From assembly GCA_003104975.1 (NCBI GenBank), contig PQAM01000006.1, forward strand, positions 62,001-126,000: a stretch of 64,000 nt of DNA, read 5' to 3'. The notes below the pieces were generated by a model. That model worked only from the letters and a program-made list of their open reading frames with translations, did not search any database and had not been told where the DNA came from. Positions 24,843 to 34,052 of the stretch are shown here, piece by piece. The stretch is from Candidatus Methylomirabilota bacterium. Lineage in GTDB: Bacteria; Methylomirabilota; Methylomirabilia; Methylomirabilales; Methylomirabilaceae. The position numbers were made by a program, and so were the translations under genes. Positions within the stretch are counted from its first letter, which is position 1. Each line of letters begins with the position of its first letter.

Positions 24843-25563
24843 CGTTTCCCACCGCCGTTTCCACGATTCGATAGATCGTAATCTCACCTGCAGGATCGGC
24901 CTGCCGGGCTCGGACCAGGCCACGACGCAGCATCTCAAGCAGTCCGAGGAAGGTAGCAATCATTTGCAGACGCGTCGTCACTCCCTCGAAGAGGGCCATG
25001 AACGACACCGGACTCTCACGTGCCAGCCGATCCAGTAGCGCCATCATCCGCTCGCCCACGTTGATCATCTCCGGGGTAATTTCCCCCGTCTTTGCCTCCG
25101 GCGCCCGCTGTATCACCGTCATGAATGCGCGCAGCAACGCAGAGAGACTGATGTCCAGTGGGCCGTCGGCCGCCGGAACGGCCGGATCGGCCGGTCTCGT
25201 ATAGAGACGCGACTGACTCGCCTCCAACGCCTCAAACGTCATGGCCGCATCCTTGAATCGCTTATATTCGAGGAGACGTTCCACCAACTCCTGTCGCGGG
25301 TCTTGCGCCGGCGCTCCCTCTTCTTCCGACTCCTCGGCCGGGATCAGCATTTTCGACTTGATATGAATCAACGTCGCCGCCAGCACCAGAAACTCGCCTG
25401 CCACCTCCAGGTCCAGCTCCTTCATCTCCGCCAGGCATCCCAGATACTCCTGCGTAATCTTCGCGATAGGAATGTCGTAGATATCGATCTCGTTAACCTG
25501 AATCAGATAGAGCAAGAGATCCAGCGGACCCTCAAACATCTCCAGGTGAACGCGATAACTCAT
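24826..25563 (-). CDS. scpA: Segregation and condensation protein A (kleisin)
   Basis: 245 residues. MSYRVHLEMFEGPLDLLLYLIQ and the following IDIYDIPIAKITQEYL are the conserved kleisin N-terminal SMC-binding segment. EFLVLAATLIHIKSKMLIP follows, and a C-terminal winged helix ends near residue 235. It bridges SMC heads in chromosome condensation. It sits 3 bp from comEA and overlaps scpB by 17 bp. No smc gene is present in this window. Confidence 0.95.
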   Translation of the reverse strand: MSYRVHLEMFEGPLDLLLYLIQVNEIDIYDIPIAKITQEYLGCLAEMKELDLEVAGEFLVLAATLIHIKSKMLIPAEESEEEGAPAQDPRQELVERLLEYKRFKDAAMTFEALEASQSRLYTRPADPAVPAADGPLDISLSALLRAFMTVIQRAPEAKTGEITPEMINVGERMMALLDRLARESPVSFMALFEGVTTRLQMIATFLGLLEMLRRGLVRARQADPAGEITIYRIVETAVGNDGYAA

Positions 25564-25566
25564 CGC

Positions 25567-25971
25567 TCAACGGACCTCGATCCAGGGTGTGATCTTGTCA
25601 AGGCGCTTCGGACCGATCCCGTCGACCTCCAGCAGTTCGCGGGCATTCGCGAACGGGCCGTAGGCCTTCCGATGGGTGATAATCCGACCGGCCAACGTCG
25701 GACCAATCCCCGGCAGGGTCTGCAGCGCGGCGGAGCCTGCATGGTTGACGTCTACCCGACTGGTCGGTGCGGCCTTCGCGCCGCTGTGATGGGGCCCCGA
25801 CGGGCGCGGTTGCGCCGCAGGCCGATCCTCGGGGAGGCGGAGTGCACTCAGATCGACGGTATGCGAGGCATAAAACGGACGCAGGATGACCGGACCCCAT
25901 ATCACCGCGGCAATCGCGATGCCGAGAAGACCGGCGGCGACCGCCTCGCGCCTGGCGTACATCCCGTTCAC
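25567..25971 (-). CDS. ComEA-like helix-hairpin-helix membrane-anchored protein
   Basis: 134 residues. A single N-terminal membrane anchor (about 14-32, [17 protein letters not shown]) is followed by a Pro-rich linker and a C-terminal (HhH)2 domain: [46 protein letters not shown]. This matches ComEA-type periplasmic DNA-binding proteins used in natural transformation, although many such short proteins are uncharacterised. It overlaps lysC by 4 bp. Competence would fit the scrap-flanked DNA uptake seen around ychF and der, but no other com genes are present here. Confidence 0.85.
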   Translation of the reverse strand: MNGMYARREAVAAGLLGIAIAAVIWGPVILRPFYASHTVDLSALRLPEDRPAAQPRPSGPHHSGAKAAPTSRVDVNHAGSAALQTLPGIGPTLAGRIITHRKAYGPFANARELLEVDGIGPKRLDKITPWIEVR

Positions 25972-27206
25972 ACGCGCTCCTCGACCAGGTTGCGCTCGGC
26001 GAGGCCGAAGGCCTCATGGAGAATCCGGACGGCCAGCTCTCCATACTTGGCGTCGATCACACATGAGACCTTGATCTCGGAGGTACTGATCATCATGATA
26101 TTGATGTTCTCGCGTGAGAGGGTCTCAAACATCCGTGCGGCCACGCCGGAGTGCGTCCGCATCCCGACCCCGACAATCGAGACCTTGGCGATTCGGTCGT
26201 CACCGATCACCTGCTGGGCCCCGATCTCCTTGGCCACCCCGTTTACGAGCGACATCGCCTTCGAGAAGTCCGACTTGGGGACCGTGAACGAGATATCGGT
26301 CGTCCCGTCCTGGCTGATGTTCTGGACGATCATATCGACCACAATGTTGGCCTCCGCCACCTGGCCGAACAGTTTAGCGGCAATCCCGGGCCGATCCGCT
26401 ACGCGCAGTACGGTGATCTTCGCCTCGTTCCTGTCGCAGGCGATCCCCGAGACGACTACCCTCTCCATCTCCGCATCCTCCTGGACGACCAACGTCCCCT
26501 GATTCGTATTGAAACTGGAACGGACGTGAACCGGTACGGCATAATTCTTGGCATACTCCACCGACCGGGCCTGAAGCACCTTGGCCCCCAGACTGGCCAG
26601 TTCGAGCATTTCGTCATAAGAGATCTTTGCGAGCTTCCTGGCCTCCGGGACAATATTCGGATCGGCCGTGTAGACCCCTTCCACGTCGGTATAAATCTCG
26701 CAGAGGTCGGCCTTCAGGGCCGCCGCCATGGCAACCGCCGTCAGGTCAGACCCGCCGCGACCCAGCGTCGTGACGTCCTCCTCCGCCGTGACCCCTTGGA
26801 ATCCGGCGACGATAACGACGGCCCCCTCGCGGAGCGCCTGTTGGGCCCGGTCGACCTCAACGCTGATGATCTTCGCCTTCGTATGAGCGGTATCGGTCTG
26901 AATCCTGACCTGGGCCCCGGTAAAAGAGCGCGCCTTGTAACCCTGCTGCTGTATAGCCAGCGATAGTAACCCGATCGAGATCTGTTCGCCGGTCGCCACG
27001 ATAACATCGAGCTCCCGTTCATTCGGCCGATCGGAGATGTTGGCGGCCAGGCCCAACAGGCGGTCCGTCTCGCCGGCCATGGCCGACACCACCACAACAA
27101 GATCGTTCCCCTGAACCTTCGTCTCCACCACACGGCGGGCCACATTCTTGATCCGCTCGACATCCGCAACAGAACTCCCGCCGTATTTCTGAACGATAAG
27201 AGGCAT
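25968..27206 (-). CDS. lysC: Aspartate kinase
   Basis: 412 residues. The kinase domain begins [15 protein letters not shown] and includes [16 protein letters not shown]. Two C-terminal ACT domains follow ([15 protein letters not shown] and [17 protein letters not shown]), typical of lysine/threonine-regulated monofunctional aspartokinase. It makes aspartyl phosphate for Lys, Thr, Met and diaminopimelate. As the first gene of a run of overlapping genes to hflX, its promoter may drive that whole set. I see no lysine riboswitch in the 137 bp upstream. Confidence 0.96.
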   Translation of the reverse strand: MPLIVQKYGGSSVADVERIKNVARRVVETKVQGNDLVVVVSAMAGETDRLLGLAANISDRPNERELDVIVATGEQISIGLLSLAIQQQGYKARSFTGAQVRIQTDTAHTKAKIISVEVDRAQQALREGAVVIVAGFQGVTAEEDVTTLGRGGSDLTAVAMAAALKADLCEIYTDVEGVYTADPNIVPEARKLAKISYDEMLELASLGAKVLQARSVEYAKNYAVPVHVRSSFNTNQGTLVVQEDAEMERVVVSGIACDRNEAKITVLRVADRPGIAAKLFGQVAEANIVVDMIVQNISQDGTTDISFTVPKSDFSKAMSLVNGVAKEIGAQQVIGDDRIAKVSIVGVGMRTHSGVAARMFETLSRENINIMMISTSEIKVSCVIDAKYGELAVRILHEAFGLAERNLVEERV

Positions 27207-27250
27207 ATCTGGCTCCTAGTACTTACGTGCGAAAGTTAGCGCACCTAAGC

Positions 27251-27319
27251 CGTCATATCCGCGAAAGCGGGTATCCAGTACAATCAATGGATTCCCGCTT
27301 GGGGACTGCGGGAATGACG
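27251..27319. repeat. Dispersed palindromic repeat (CGTCATTCCCGC type)
   Basis: Left arm CGTCATATCCGCGAAAGCGG and right arm GACTGCGGGAATGACG are imperfect reverse complements, with an inner GTATCCAG opposite GGATTCCCGC. This is a widespread intergenic repeat style of environmental bacteria. It lies in the lysC-plsY gap, where a stable hairpin could stop or pause transcription between the two clusters. Confidence 0.75.
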
Positions 27320-27343
27320 TACGGGTGTTAATGTAATTAAGGA

Positions 27344-27976
27344 CTAGGAGGCAAGCCGATCGTGCCGCGGCAGATCCGCTCTCTCCGGCTTTTTTCCGAT
27401 CTTTCCCTCTTGCCCCGCCAGTAAGCGCGAGAAGTTGTCCCGGTGTCGGATCAGGATGAATCCGCAGATCATGATCGTCAGCACCACATAGGGCGGGCGG
27501 CCGTCAAACATCCAGACAAGAAAAGGCGCCGTCCCGGTGGCGACAAGCGCCGCAAGCGACGAATAGCGAAAGAGCGCGGCCACCGCCAACCAGACCCCTA
27601 CAATCAGTAACGCGATCTTCGCAAACAGCGCCGCCAGCACCCCCAGGGCGGTCGCGACCCCTTTCCCGCCCCGGAAACCCAGAAAGAGCGGGTAGAGATG
27701 GCCCAGAAACGCCGCCAGCCCGACCGCTGCAACGAGCAACTCCGGCGACCCCAACGATTGACTCAACGCCACCGGCGCCCATCCCTTGATCGCATCCAGC
27801 GCGAGTGTCAACGCACCGGCCCTCGAGCCTACGACCCGGAGGACATTGGTCGCGCCGATGTTACCGCTTCCGGCCTTCCGGACATCGACTCCTGTCATCG
27901 CCCTGGCGATCAACAAACCGAATGGGATGGAACCCGCAAGGTATCCCAACGGGATCAGCCACACGCTTCCGCTCAT
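27344..27976 (-). CDS. plsY: Acyl-phosphate:glycerol-3-phosphate acyltransferase
   Basis: 210-residue integral membrane protein with about five helices. It has the PlsY motifs GSIPFGLLIAR, AGSGNIGATNVLR and FRGGKGVATALG, which form the acyl-phosphate and G3P site. It makes lysophosphatidic acid at the inner membrane. The ATG at 27976 is one codon after a possible GTG, with GGAGG just upstream. It lies 32 bp downstream of pgsA copy 2, so two phospholipid genes are paired. Confidence 0.94.
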   Translation of the reverse strand: MSGSVWLIPLGYLAGSIPFGLLIARAMTGVDVRKAGSGNIGATNVLRVVGSRAGALTLALDAIKGWAPVALSQSLGSPELLVAAVGLAAFLGHLYPLFLGFRGGKGVATALGVLAALFAKIALLIVGVWLAVAALFRYSSLAALVATGTAPFLVWMFDGRPPYVVLTIMICGFILIRHRDNFSRLLAGQEGKIGKKPERADLPRHDRLAS

Positions 27977-28011
27977 CACCCTCCGGACAGCACAATCACC
28001 AGGCTAAGGGG

Positions 28012-28560
28012 CTATCGACTCAGATCGATTACCTTCCAGAACTTCAGGAAATAGTCTATGCCCGATGCGACACTTAATACAATCGCCGCCCACAGGCATA
28101 CAAAGCCCAGTGACGGGGTCCCCAGGAAATTCCACTGCGAGGGCCAATCGAGAATCAGAAAGGTCACCGCCGCCACTTCGGCCAGCATCTTATACTTTCC
28201 GAATTCGCTCGCATGAATAATGATGCCTTGCGAGGCGGCGACCATCCTGAGCCCGCTGATCGCCAACTCACGACCGACAATCAGCACGACCATCCAGGCC
28301 GGCGCGCGACCGATTTCTACCAACGCGATGAGTGCCGTCGAAATGAGCAGCTTATCCGCGATCGGGTCGAGCAATTTCCCCAGCGTTGTGATCTGTCGGG
28401 TGGTACGAGCAATTCGACCGTCCAGCCAATCGGTCAGTACCGCCGCCAGAAAAATGGCCCCCGCCGTATAGTTGGGGACCTTCTCCCCCACAACCAGGAA
28501 CACAATGACAAAGGGAACAAGGAAGATTCTGCCGATCGTGAGCTTATTGGGCAGATTCAT
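28012..28560 (-). CDS. pgsA: CDP-diacylglycerol-glycerol-3-phosphate 3-phosphatidyltransferase (copy 2)
   Basis: 182 residues from ATG 28560 (MNLPNKLTIGRIFLVP). The metal signature DWLDGRIARTTRQITTLG then LDPIADKLLI is complete. The N-terminal NLPNKLTIxRI is the classic PgsA start, so this is the likelier true PgsA of the two copies in the window. It has about five membrane helices. It is next to plsY, consistent with anionic phospholipid synthesis. In-frame ATGs upstream would add 13-25 residues. Confidence 0.92.
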   Translation of the reverse strand: MNLPNKLTIGRIFLVPFVIVFLVVGEKVPNYTAGAIFLAAVLTDWLDGRIARTTRQITTLGKLLDPIADKLLISTALIALVEIGRAPAWMVVLIVGRELAISGLRMVAASQGIIIHASEFGKYKMLAEVAAVTFLILDWPSQWNFLGTPSLGFVCLWAAIVLSVASGIDYFLKFWKVIDLSR

Positions 28561-28813
28561 GTAGACTCGTGATCTCTTCAGATCTCTGCTCAGTTGCATC
28601 GACTTTTCTTGATCGGTCCTGCCGTGGTCGATCACTTTTCTTTTCCCGCGATGCGGATATAAGCGGCGCCATCATCTTCGCCATGGTCGCCACCTGTTCA
28701 TATTCGTCAGTCGTTCCTCCGGTCGGTCACATGCGCCGGCCCCCGCGTCCGATTTCGACAACGGTACCGTACCAAAGGCTGAAGGATACTGTCAAGGTCG
28801 AACCCATGCGCCA

Positions 28814-29581
28814 TCAGCGGCGAAACGTCCAGTCCGCCGAGCCGTAGCGGGCAGCCGCCAGTTCCGCGGCCAACTCGACCTCATGGCGTTCGAGCTCGCC
28901 TTCTACAAATTCGACCCCCATCTCCTCCGCGAACCCAAGCCGGATTGCCGTCTCCACCTCCGGACGGCCGGGCAGCCGCCCCAGTACCTCACGCAGCGAA
29001 CCGATCGTCTTGAGCGCACCTGCTGCTGTGGACCGGTGGTCCGGGCGCAGGCACTGAAGAAGATCGTCGGGGTGAAAATCCAGGAGGACGCTCCCCTGTT
29101 GAAGAAGCGCTGCGGGAAATCGGCGTTGGGCCGAACCGATAATCTTTTTGTTATCTGCCAGCAGCCCATCCGGTGACGTCGCCGAGAAACAAAACGGGGT
29201 CAACGGTCCCCCCGTCTGTCGGTGACGACCGGCCGACCTGACATCGACGCCTACCCTCTCAAGGCCGCGACGGAGGCACCGGTTGATCACGCGATAACTT
29301 TCGGCTACCGAGATCTCAGCCCAAGGCGGACGCAGGGGTACAATCAGACTATACGTCAGATCGTATCGGTGCAGTACTGCGCGACCCCCTGTAGGACGGC
29401 GTACCACGGATACCCCGGCGGCGCGACACGCCCAGAGATCGATATCGCCGCTTCGTTGGGCATAGCCGATGGACAGGGTCGGCGCGTCCCAGGTGTAAAG
29501 GCGCAGCGTCGTACCGTCAGAACACAGCGCCGCCATCGCCTCGTCGATCCCCATGTTCAGAGGTCCGGCGCACGCATCCAT
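28814..29581 (-). CDS. Lipoate/octanoate protein ligase family (LipM-like)
   Basis: About 255 residues. NMGIDEAM at the start, VVRRPTGGRAVLH (the RRxxGGGAVxH-like motif), FCFSATSPDG with a candidate catalytic cysteine, and KKIIGSAQRR with the conserved lysine match the BPL/LplA/LipM fold. The cysteine in that position favours a LipM-type octanoyltransferase for lipoic acid synthesis, but a lipoate ligase is possible. The start is uncertain: 29581 is the only ATG near the family N-terminus, leaving a 133-bp gap after rapZ. It would modify 2-oxoacid dehydrogenase or glycine-cleavage subunits. Confidence 0.8.
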   Translation of the reverse strand: MDACAGPLNMGIDEAMAALCSDGTTLRLYTWDAPTLSIGYAQRSGDIDLWACRAAGVSVVRRPTGGRAVLHRYDLTYSLIVPLRPPWAEISVAESYRVINRCLRRGLERVGVDVRSAGRHRQTGGPLTPFCFSATSPDGLLADNKKIIGSAQRRFPAALLQQGSVLLDFHPDDLLQCLRPDHRSTAAGALKTIGSLREVLGRLPGRPEVETAIRLGFAEEMGVEFVEGELERHEVELAAELAAARYGSADWTFRR

Positions 29582-29714
29582 CCTGAGAAGTCGGCCTATA
29601 GCTCGAAGAGATCGGGTGTAGCGCCTCGCGCTCCGGCCCCGCGCGTGGTGTCCAGAGGGGGCCAATTCTCCGTCTGCGCGACCGTCCGGACCCTGGTTTG
29701 AAAGGTCCGTTCGA

Positions 29715-30581
29715 TTACGATCTGTCGATGTCACGGTGCCGGACGTTGACCGGATAGCCGCCCTCCCGAAAATGGCCGGCAAGCTGTTCCGCAAAAAAAA
29801 CGGAACGATGATGGCCGCCGGTACAGCCGAGCGCGATGGTCAGATAGGCCCGACCCTCCTCTTCGCACAGCGGCGTGACAAAGTCGAGCAGCGTGGTCAG
29901 GCGTTCAAGGTATGGCTTGGTCACAGAGGCCCGTATGAGAAATTCGCCGATCTGAGGATCGCGACCGGTCAGCGGCCGCAGATCATCGATGAAGTGAGGA
30001 CTTGGCAGGAATCGGGTATCAAAGACCAGATCGGCGTCGAACGGCAACCCGTACTTATAGCCGAAAGAGACAAGGGAGATACCAATCTTCGCGGCAGACC
30101 GCTTGACCACGAACGCCTGCACCAGAAATCGCTTCAGGTCATGAATGGTGAGCGCGCTGGTATCGATAATCAGATCCGCTTCCTCGCGCAGCCGCGCCAG
30201 CATCCGGCGCTCGATCTCGATCCCGACCAGCGCCGACCTTCCCGCCGCAAGCGGGTGAGGCCGTCGACTTTCACTGAATCGTCGGGCGAGGACCTCGTTG
30301 CTCGCATCCAGGAAGAGGATCTTTGCGGTATGGCCTTCCGTCCGCAGCGTCTTCAGGATATCGGACAACGGCGTAAGAAACTCGCGCTCCCGAACGTCGA
30401 TGACCAGGGCCACCCGGGCGGTCGTGTGCTCTGTTTGCGTATAGAGCCGAACAAAGGTGGGAATTAATGTCGTCGGCAGATTATCGATGCAGAAAAAACC
30501 GATATCTTCAAGGCACTTGATCGCCTGGCTCTTCCCGGCCCCGGATACCCCGGTAACGATGACAACCTCAGCCGCCTGCAC
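29715..30581 (-). CDS. rapZ: RNase adapter RapZ / nucleotide-binding UPF0042 protein
   Basis: 288 residues from a GTG at 30581, which is preceded by GGGGAAGG at 9 bp and gives the family length. An ATG 50 codons earlier would give an atypical tail. Walker A GVSGAGKSQA lies near residues 11-20. FFCIDNLPTTLIP, FLDASNEVLARRFSESRRPHPL and a C-terminal domain with FGYKYGLPFDADLVFDTRFLP and IALGCTGGHHRSVF follow. In enterobacteria RapZ controls GlmS through sRNA decay; in other phyla the role is less clear. It follows hpf and rpoN, the classic rpoN neighbourhood. Confidence 0.92.
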   Translation of the reverse strand: MQAAEVVIVTGVSGAGKSQAIKCLEDIGFFCIDNLPTTLIPTFVRLYTQTEHTTARVALVIDVREREFLTPLSDILKTLRTEGHTAKILFLDASNEVLARRFSESRRPHPLAAGRSALVGIEIERRMLARLREEADLIIDTSALTIHDLKRFLVQAFVVKRSAAKIGISLVSFGYKYGLPFDADLVFDTRFLPSPHFIDDLRPLTGRDPQIGEFLIRASVTKPYLERLTTLLDFVTPLCEEEGRAYLTIALGCTGGHHRSVFFAEQLAGHFREGGYPVNVRHRDIDRS

Positions 30582-30714
30582 CGCGCTTCGCCTTCCCCTT
30601 ACGCCTCGCCCCGCAACACCGTACGACTCGAGAGGCGTACAACCCCAGGGGTGGAAGGAACCGCTTCCCTCACGCCGTACGTCCGACGCCTGACGATCAC
30701 AGGTATTGGGGGGA

Positions 30715-31257
30715 TCAACCGATGGGTTCAATCAAGCCGTAGTCCCCATCGCGTCTCCGATACAGCACGTTGACCTCGTGGGTCCGAGCATTTCGGAATA
30801 CAAAAAAATTATGGCCCAACAGACTCATCTGTACTGCCGCTTCGTCAGGAGCGAGCGGTTTGACGGCAAAGCGCTTCGTTTTCACGATACGGGGGTCGTC
30901 GTCAGTCAACGATTCGCCCTCGGTCGGCACGGCCGCTTCCGAGGCGTGCGACCGTCCCCGACCTCGGCCGGAGTGCTCGACGATTTTGTCCTTATAGCGA
31001 AGGATCTGGCGCTCCAGCTTGTCCGCCACCAGATCAATGGCCGAGTAGAGATCGGAGCTCGATTCTTCCCCGCGAATCGTGTGCTCCCGCACATGCAGCG
31101 TCACCTCCGCGATCTGTCGATGCTTCTCAACCGACAGGATGACGTGGACCGAGGTAATCTGATTGACGAACTTTTGCAGGCGCGCGATCTTCTCTTCCGC
31201 GTAGCGTCTGAGGGCGTCGGTCATCTCAATGTTGCGGGTCGTAAGGGTCATTTGCAT
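30715..31257 (-). CDS. hpf: Ribosome hibernation promoting factor, long form
   Basis: 180 residues. The N-terminal S30AE/YfiA domain (TTRNIEMTDALRRYAEEKIARL) is joined by a Ser/Gly/Arg linker to a C-terminal dimerisation domain (IVKTKRFAVKPLAPDEAAVQM, GHNFFVFRNA). This is the long HPF type, which forms 100S dimers. GAGGAG 7 bp before the ATG at 31257 fixes the start over one five codons earlier. It sits 42 bp after rpoN. Confidence 0.95.
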   Translation of the reverse strand: MQMTLTTRNIEMTDALRRYAEEKIARLQKFVNQITSVHVILSVEKHRQIAEVTLHVREHTIRGEESSSDLYSAIDLVADKLERQILRYKDKIVEHSGRGRGRSHASEAAVPTEGESLTDDDPRIVKTKRFAVKPLAPDEAAVQMSLLGHNFFVFRNARTHEVNVLYRRRDGDYGLIEPIG

Positions 31258-31299
31258 CAGTAGACTCCTCATCAGAGAATGGATTGCCTCTGTACCGTA

Positions 31300-32724
31300 T
31301 TAGACGTAGCGGCGTTGATTGGATGACGGGATCTTGAGCTGACCTCGATACTTAGCCACGGTCCGACGGGCGATCTCAACCCCGTGCATCCTCGCCAGTA
31401 TCTCCACGATCTTCTGATCGCTCAGCGGCTTGCTCGAGTCTTCCTCCGTCAGATATCGGCGGACCAAGTCTCTCACCCGACGAGACGACACCACCTCGCC
31501 GACGGTCGACGGTACCCCACGATGAAAAAAGTATTTCAAACCGAAGAGACCTTGCGGGGTCTGGACATACTTATTCGACGTCACCCGACTGATGGTCGAT
31601 TCATGCATGGAAATGTCATCGGCCACCTCCCGGAGCGTCAGCGGCTTCAGATGCGAAATCCCGTACTCAAAGAACTCTCTCTGGTATTTGACCAGACTTT
31701 CAGTAACCTTGATCAGCGTCCGTTTTCGTTGTTCGATGCTGCGGATAAACCAGAGCGCGGAGCGCATCTTTTCTTCGACGTACCCCTTGGCCTCACGCGG
31801 CGCAAGCGCCTGCTTGGAGAGGATCTGCCGGTAGTAGCGGCTGACCCGAAGACGCGGCAGACCATCCTCATTCAGCGACACCAGCAATCGCCCATCGATC
31901 TTAAGAATATAGACGTCCGGCGTAATGTATTGGGGCTCTTCACTGCCGTAATTCTTACCCGGTTTGGGCTGCAGCGAGGCAATGAGCGCAACAGCCTCCT
32001 GCACCTCTCCAACCGATACGCCGAGCGCAGCCGCAATCTTTCCAAATCGGTGCCGCTCCACCTCATGGAGATGGCCGCCGACGATCACCTCGGCCAATGC
32101 ACTCCCTTCCGGACGGGCCCTCAGTTGGATCAGTAGGCACTCCTGCAGGTCCCGCGCCCCAACCCCGGTGGGATCGAAACCCTGAATCAGCCGAAGAGCC
32201 GATGCCATCGATTCCAACGAGGCGCTGGCCAACGACGCCAACTCCTCGAGACCGCTTCGCAGGTATCCGTTGTCGTCCAGTTCCCCGATGATCAGCCCGC
32301 CCAGCCTCAGGAGCTCTTGATCCTTGACGGTAAGGTGAAGCTGGAAGAGCAGATGGTCCTCCAGCGAATTCGACCTCGTCAGCAGGCTTCCGCTGTCGAA
32401 CCGATCGACCGCCTCGCGTTGGATCGACGGCCGATAATCCGAGGCATCCTGAAGATAGCTGTCCCAATCGATCTCTACGGTCGGCCCTTCTCCGTTGCGC
32501 TCCGTCGTCCCCTCTTCGATCGCCGACTTGAGTGCGGGCACCTCGCTCAGTTCCTCCGTCTCCTCCATCATCTCTTCCAGGACCGGATTCGCCTCCAACT
32601 CTTGCCGTACCGACTGAAGCAGTTCCATCCGGGACAACTGCAGGAGATTGATCGCCTGTTGCAGCATCGGCGTCATGACCATCTTCTGCATCTGTCGCAG
32701 ACTGAGTTTCGCTTCAAACGCCAT
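31300..32724 (-). CDS. rpoN: RNA polymerase sigma-54 factor
   Basis: 474 residues. The N-terminal activator-interacting region is rich in Gln/Leu (LRQMQKMVMTPMLQQAINLLQLSRMEL). The core-binding domain and the HTH DISMHESTISRVTSNKYVQTPQGLFGLKYFF follow. The C-terminal RpoN box ARRTVAKYRGQLKIPSS reads -24 elements. The ATG at 32724 has GGGGTG upstream. It is nested in lptB-rpoN-hpf-rapZ, a conserved order. No sigma-54 activator is visible in the window. Confidence 0.97.
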   Translation of the reverse strand: MAFEAKLSLRQMQKMVMTPMLQQAINLLQLSRMELLQSVRQELEANPVLEEMMEETEELSEVPALKSAIEEGTTERNGEGPTVEIDWDSYLQDASDYRPSIQREAVDRFDSGSLLTRSNSLEDHLLFQLHLTVKDQELLRLGGLIIGELDDNGYLRSGLEELASLASASLESMASALRLIQGFDPTGVGARDLQECLLIQLRARPEGSALAEVIVGGHLHEVERHRFGKIAAALGVSVGEVQEAVALIASLQPKPGKNYGSEEPQYITPDVYILKIDGRLLVSLNEDGLPRLRVSRYYRQILSKQALAPREAKGYVEEKMRSALWFIRSIEQRKRTLIKVTESLVKYQREFFEYGISHLKPLTLREVADDISMHESTISRVTSNKYVQTPQGLFGLKYFFHRGVPSTVGEVVSSRRVRDLVRRYLTEEDSSKPLSDQKIVEILARMHGVEIARRTVAKYRGQLKIPSSNQRRYV

Positions 32725-32735
32725 CGTCGGCACCC

Positions 32736-33476
32736 CTACAGACTGAACCGTTCGCCCAGATAGATCTCTCTGGCCCGCTCGTCGGAGGCGAGCTCTTGCG
32801 CCGTCCCGGAGACCAGCACCCGACCCTCATAGATCAGATACGCTCGATCGACGATCTGTAGCGTCTCCCGCACGTTGTGGTCGGTGATCAATACACCGAC
32901 GCCCTTGGCCTTCAGCCTGGCAATGATGGTCTGGATATCGGCAATCGCAATCGGATCGATCCCCGCAAACGGCTCGTCCAGCAGCATGAAATCCGGGGAG
33001 GTGACCAGGGCTCTGGTAATCTCCGCCCGGCGACGTTCGCCGCCCGACAACGTGTAGGCCTTGCTCTTGGCGAGATGGGTGAGGTCCAACTCTTGAAGCA
33101 GGCTCTCAAGCCGTTGCCGCCGCTCTTGTTCCGACAGATCCAGGATTTCCAGGATCGCCATGATGTTCTGTTCCACTGTCAGCTTACGAAAGATCGAGGG
33201 CTCTTGCGGGAGAAACCCCAAACCTTTGCGGGCTCGTTTGTACACCGGAAGGTCGGTCACCACTTCCCCGTTCAATATGACCTGACCCTGATCCGGTTTC
33301 AGCAGACCGAGCACCATGTAGAAGGTCGTCGTCTTCCCGGCGCCATTCGGCCCGAGCAACCCGACCACCTCGCCGGCTTCAAGGTTGATGCTGACGCCGG
33401 CCACAACTTGTCGGCCCTTAAACGACTTGACCAGGCTCTCGGTTCGAAGGGTCCGTGGATTCGACGGGCTTACCAC
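32736..33476 (-). CDS. lptB: LPS export ABC transporter ATP-binding protein
   Basis: 246 residues. Walker [25 protein letters not shown]-loop [13 protein letters not shown], signature [15 protein letters not shown] and Walker [14 protein letters not shown] identify LptB, which powers LPS extraction with LptFG. The start is GTG at 33476. It lies between lptA and rpoN, as in many Proteobacteria-like genomes. LptF/G are not in the window. Confidence 0.96.
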   Translation of the reverse strand: MVSPSNPRTLRTESLVKSFKGRQVVAGVSINLEAGEVVGLLGPNGAGKTTTFYMVLGLLKPDQGQVILNGEVVTDLPVYKRARKGLGFLPQEPSIFRKLTVEQNIMAILEILDLSEQERRQRLESLLQELDLTHLAKSKAYTLSGGERRRAEITRALVTSPDFMLLDEPFAGIDPIAIADIQTIIARLKAKGVGVLITDHNVRETLQIVDRAYLIYEGRVLVSGTAQELASDERAREIYLGERFSL

Positions 33477-33488
33477 AGCTCCATCTCG

Positions 33489-34052
33489 TCAGGACCCTCC
33501 CTGCGTCGTTGGCGCTTTGTCGATCTTGTCGGACGCTGCCGGTTCGGATCGCCCTGATCCGTCAGGTTTGGGGTAGAGGATCGCCGTCACGCGCTTCGAG
33601 GGCTCGCCCTCAACGATCGCTCGATCCTCCTTGGAATAGATCGTCATCCTCGTCCCGGTCACCAGATCGTTGTCCTGCCATGCCCGAGGATTCCCGGTCA
33701 GGACGGCTTTATCTTCATCAGGAAACAGTTCTAATTGATCGGCGGTCACCCTCTTCTCTTTAATAGTGGCCCTCACATTGCCGGTTGCGATCCCCTTCTG
33801 GATCCGCTCCATCTTCTCATCGAACAGAAACTCCATCCTGTCGGCCAGGACCACCATACCGCGATCCTTATCGTCGGCCATCACGTTCCCGGAATAGACC
33901 GCCGTATGCAGCTTTCGGTTCACCTCCAGACGATCCGAAGTGATCGTCACCGGGTTCTTCGCCTTCGGCTGCTCCTGGGCCAGTCCCGAACGGATGAATA
34001 CGCCAACGTACGCGAGCACCACGACCCCCACAAACCAACTACGATGGCTCAC
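33489..34052 (-). CDS. lptA: Periplasmic LPS-bridge protein LptA
   Basis: 187 residues. The signal peptide (VVVLAYVGVFIRSGLAQ) ends near residue 25. The OstA/LptA beta-jellyroll follows: ITSDRLEVNRKLHTAVYSGNV, ADRMEFLFDE, RVTADQLELFPDEDKAVLTGNP. A low-complexity tail of about 30 residues ends the protein. It overlaps lptC by 4 bp. It forms the periplasmic bridge that carries LPS to the outer membrane. Confidence 0.92.
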   Translation of the reverse strand: MSHRSWFVGVVVLAYVGVFIRSGLAQEQPKAKNPVTITSDRLEVNRKLHTAVYSGNVMADDKDRGMVVLADRMEFLFDEKMERIQKGIATGNVRATIKEKRVTADQLELFPDEDKAVLTGNPRAWQDNDLVTGTRMTIYSKEDRAIVEGEPSKRVTAILYPKPDGSGRSEPAASDKIDKAPTTQGGS

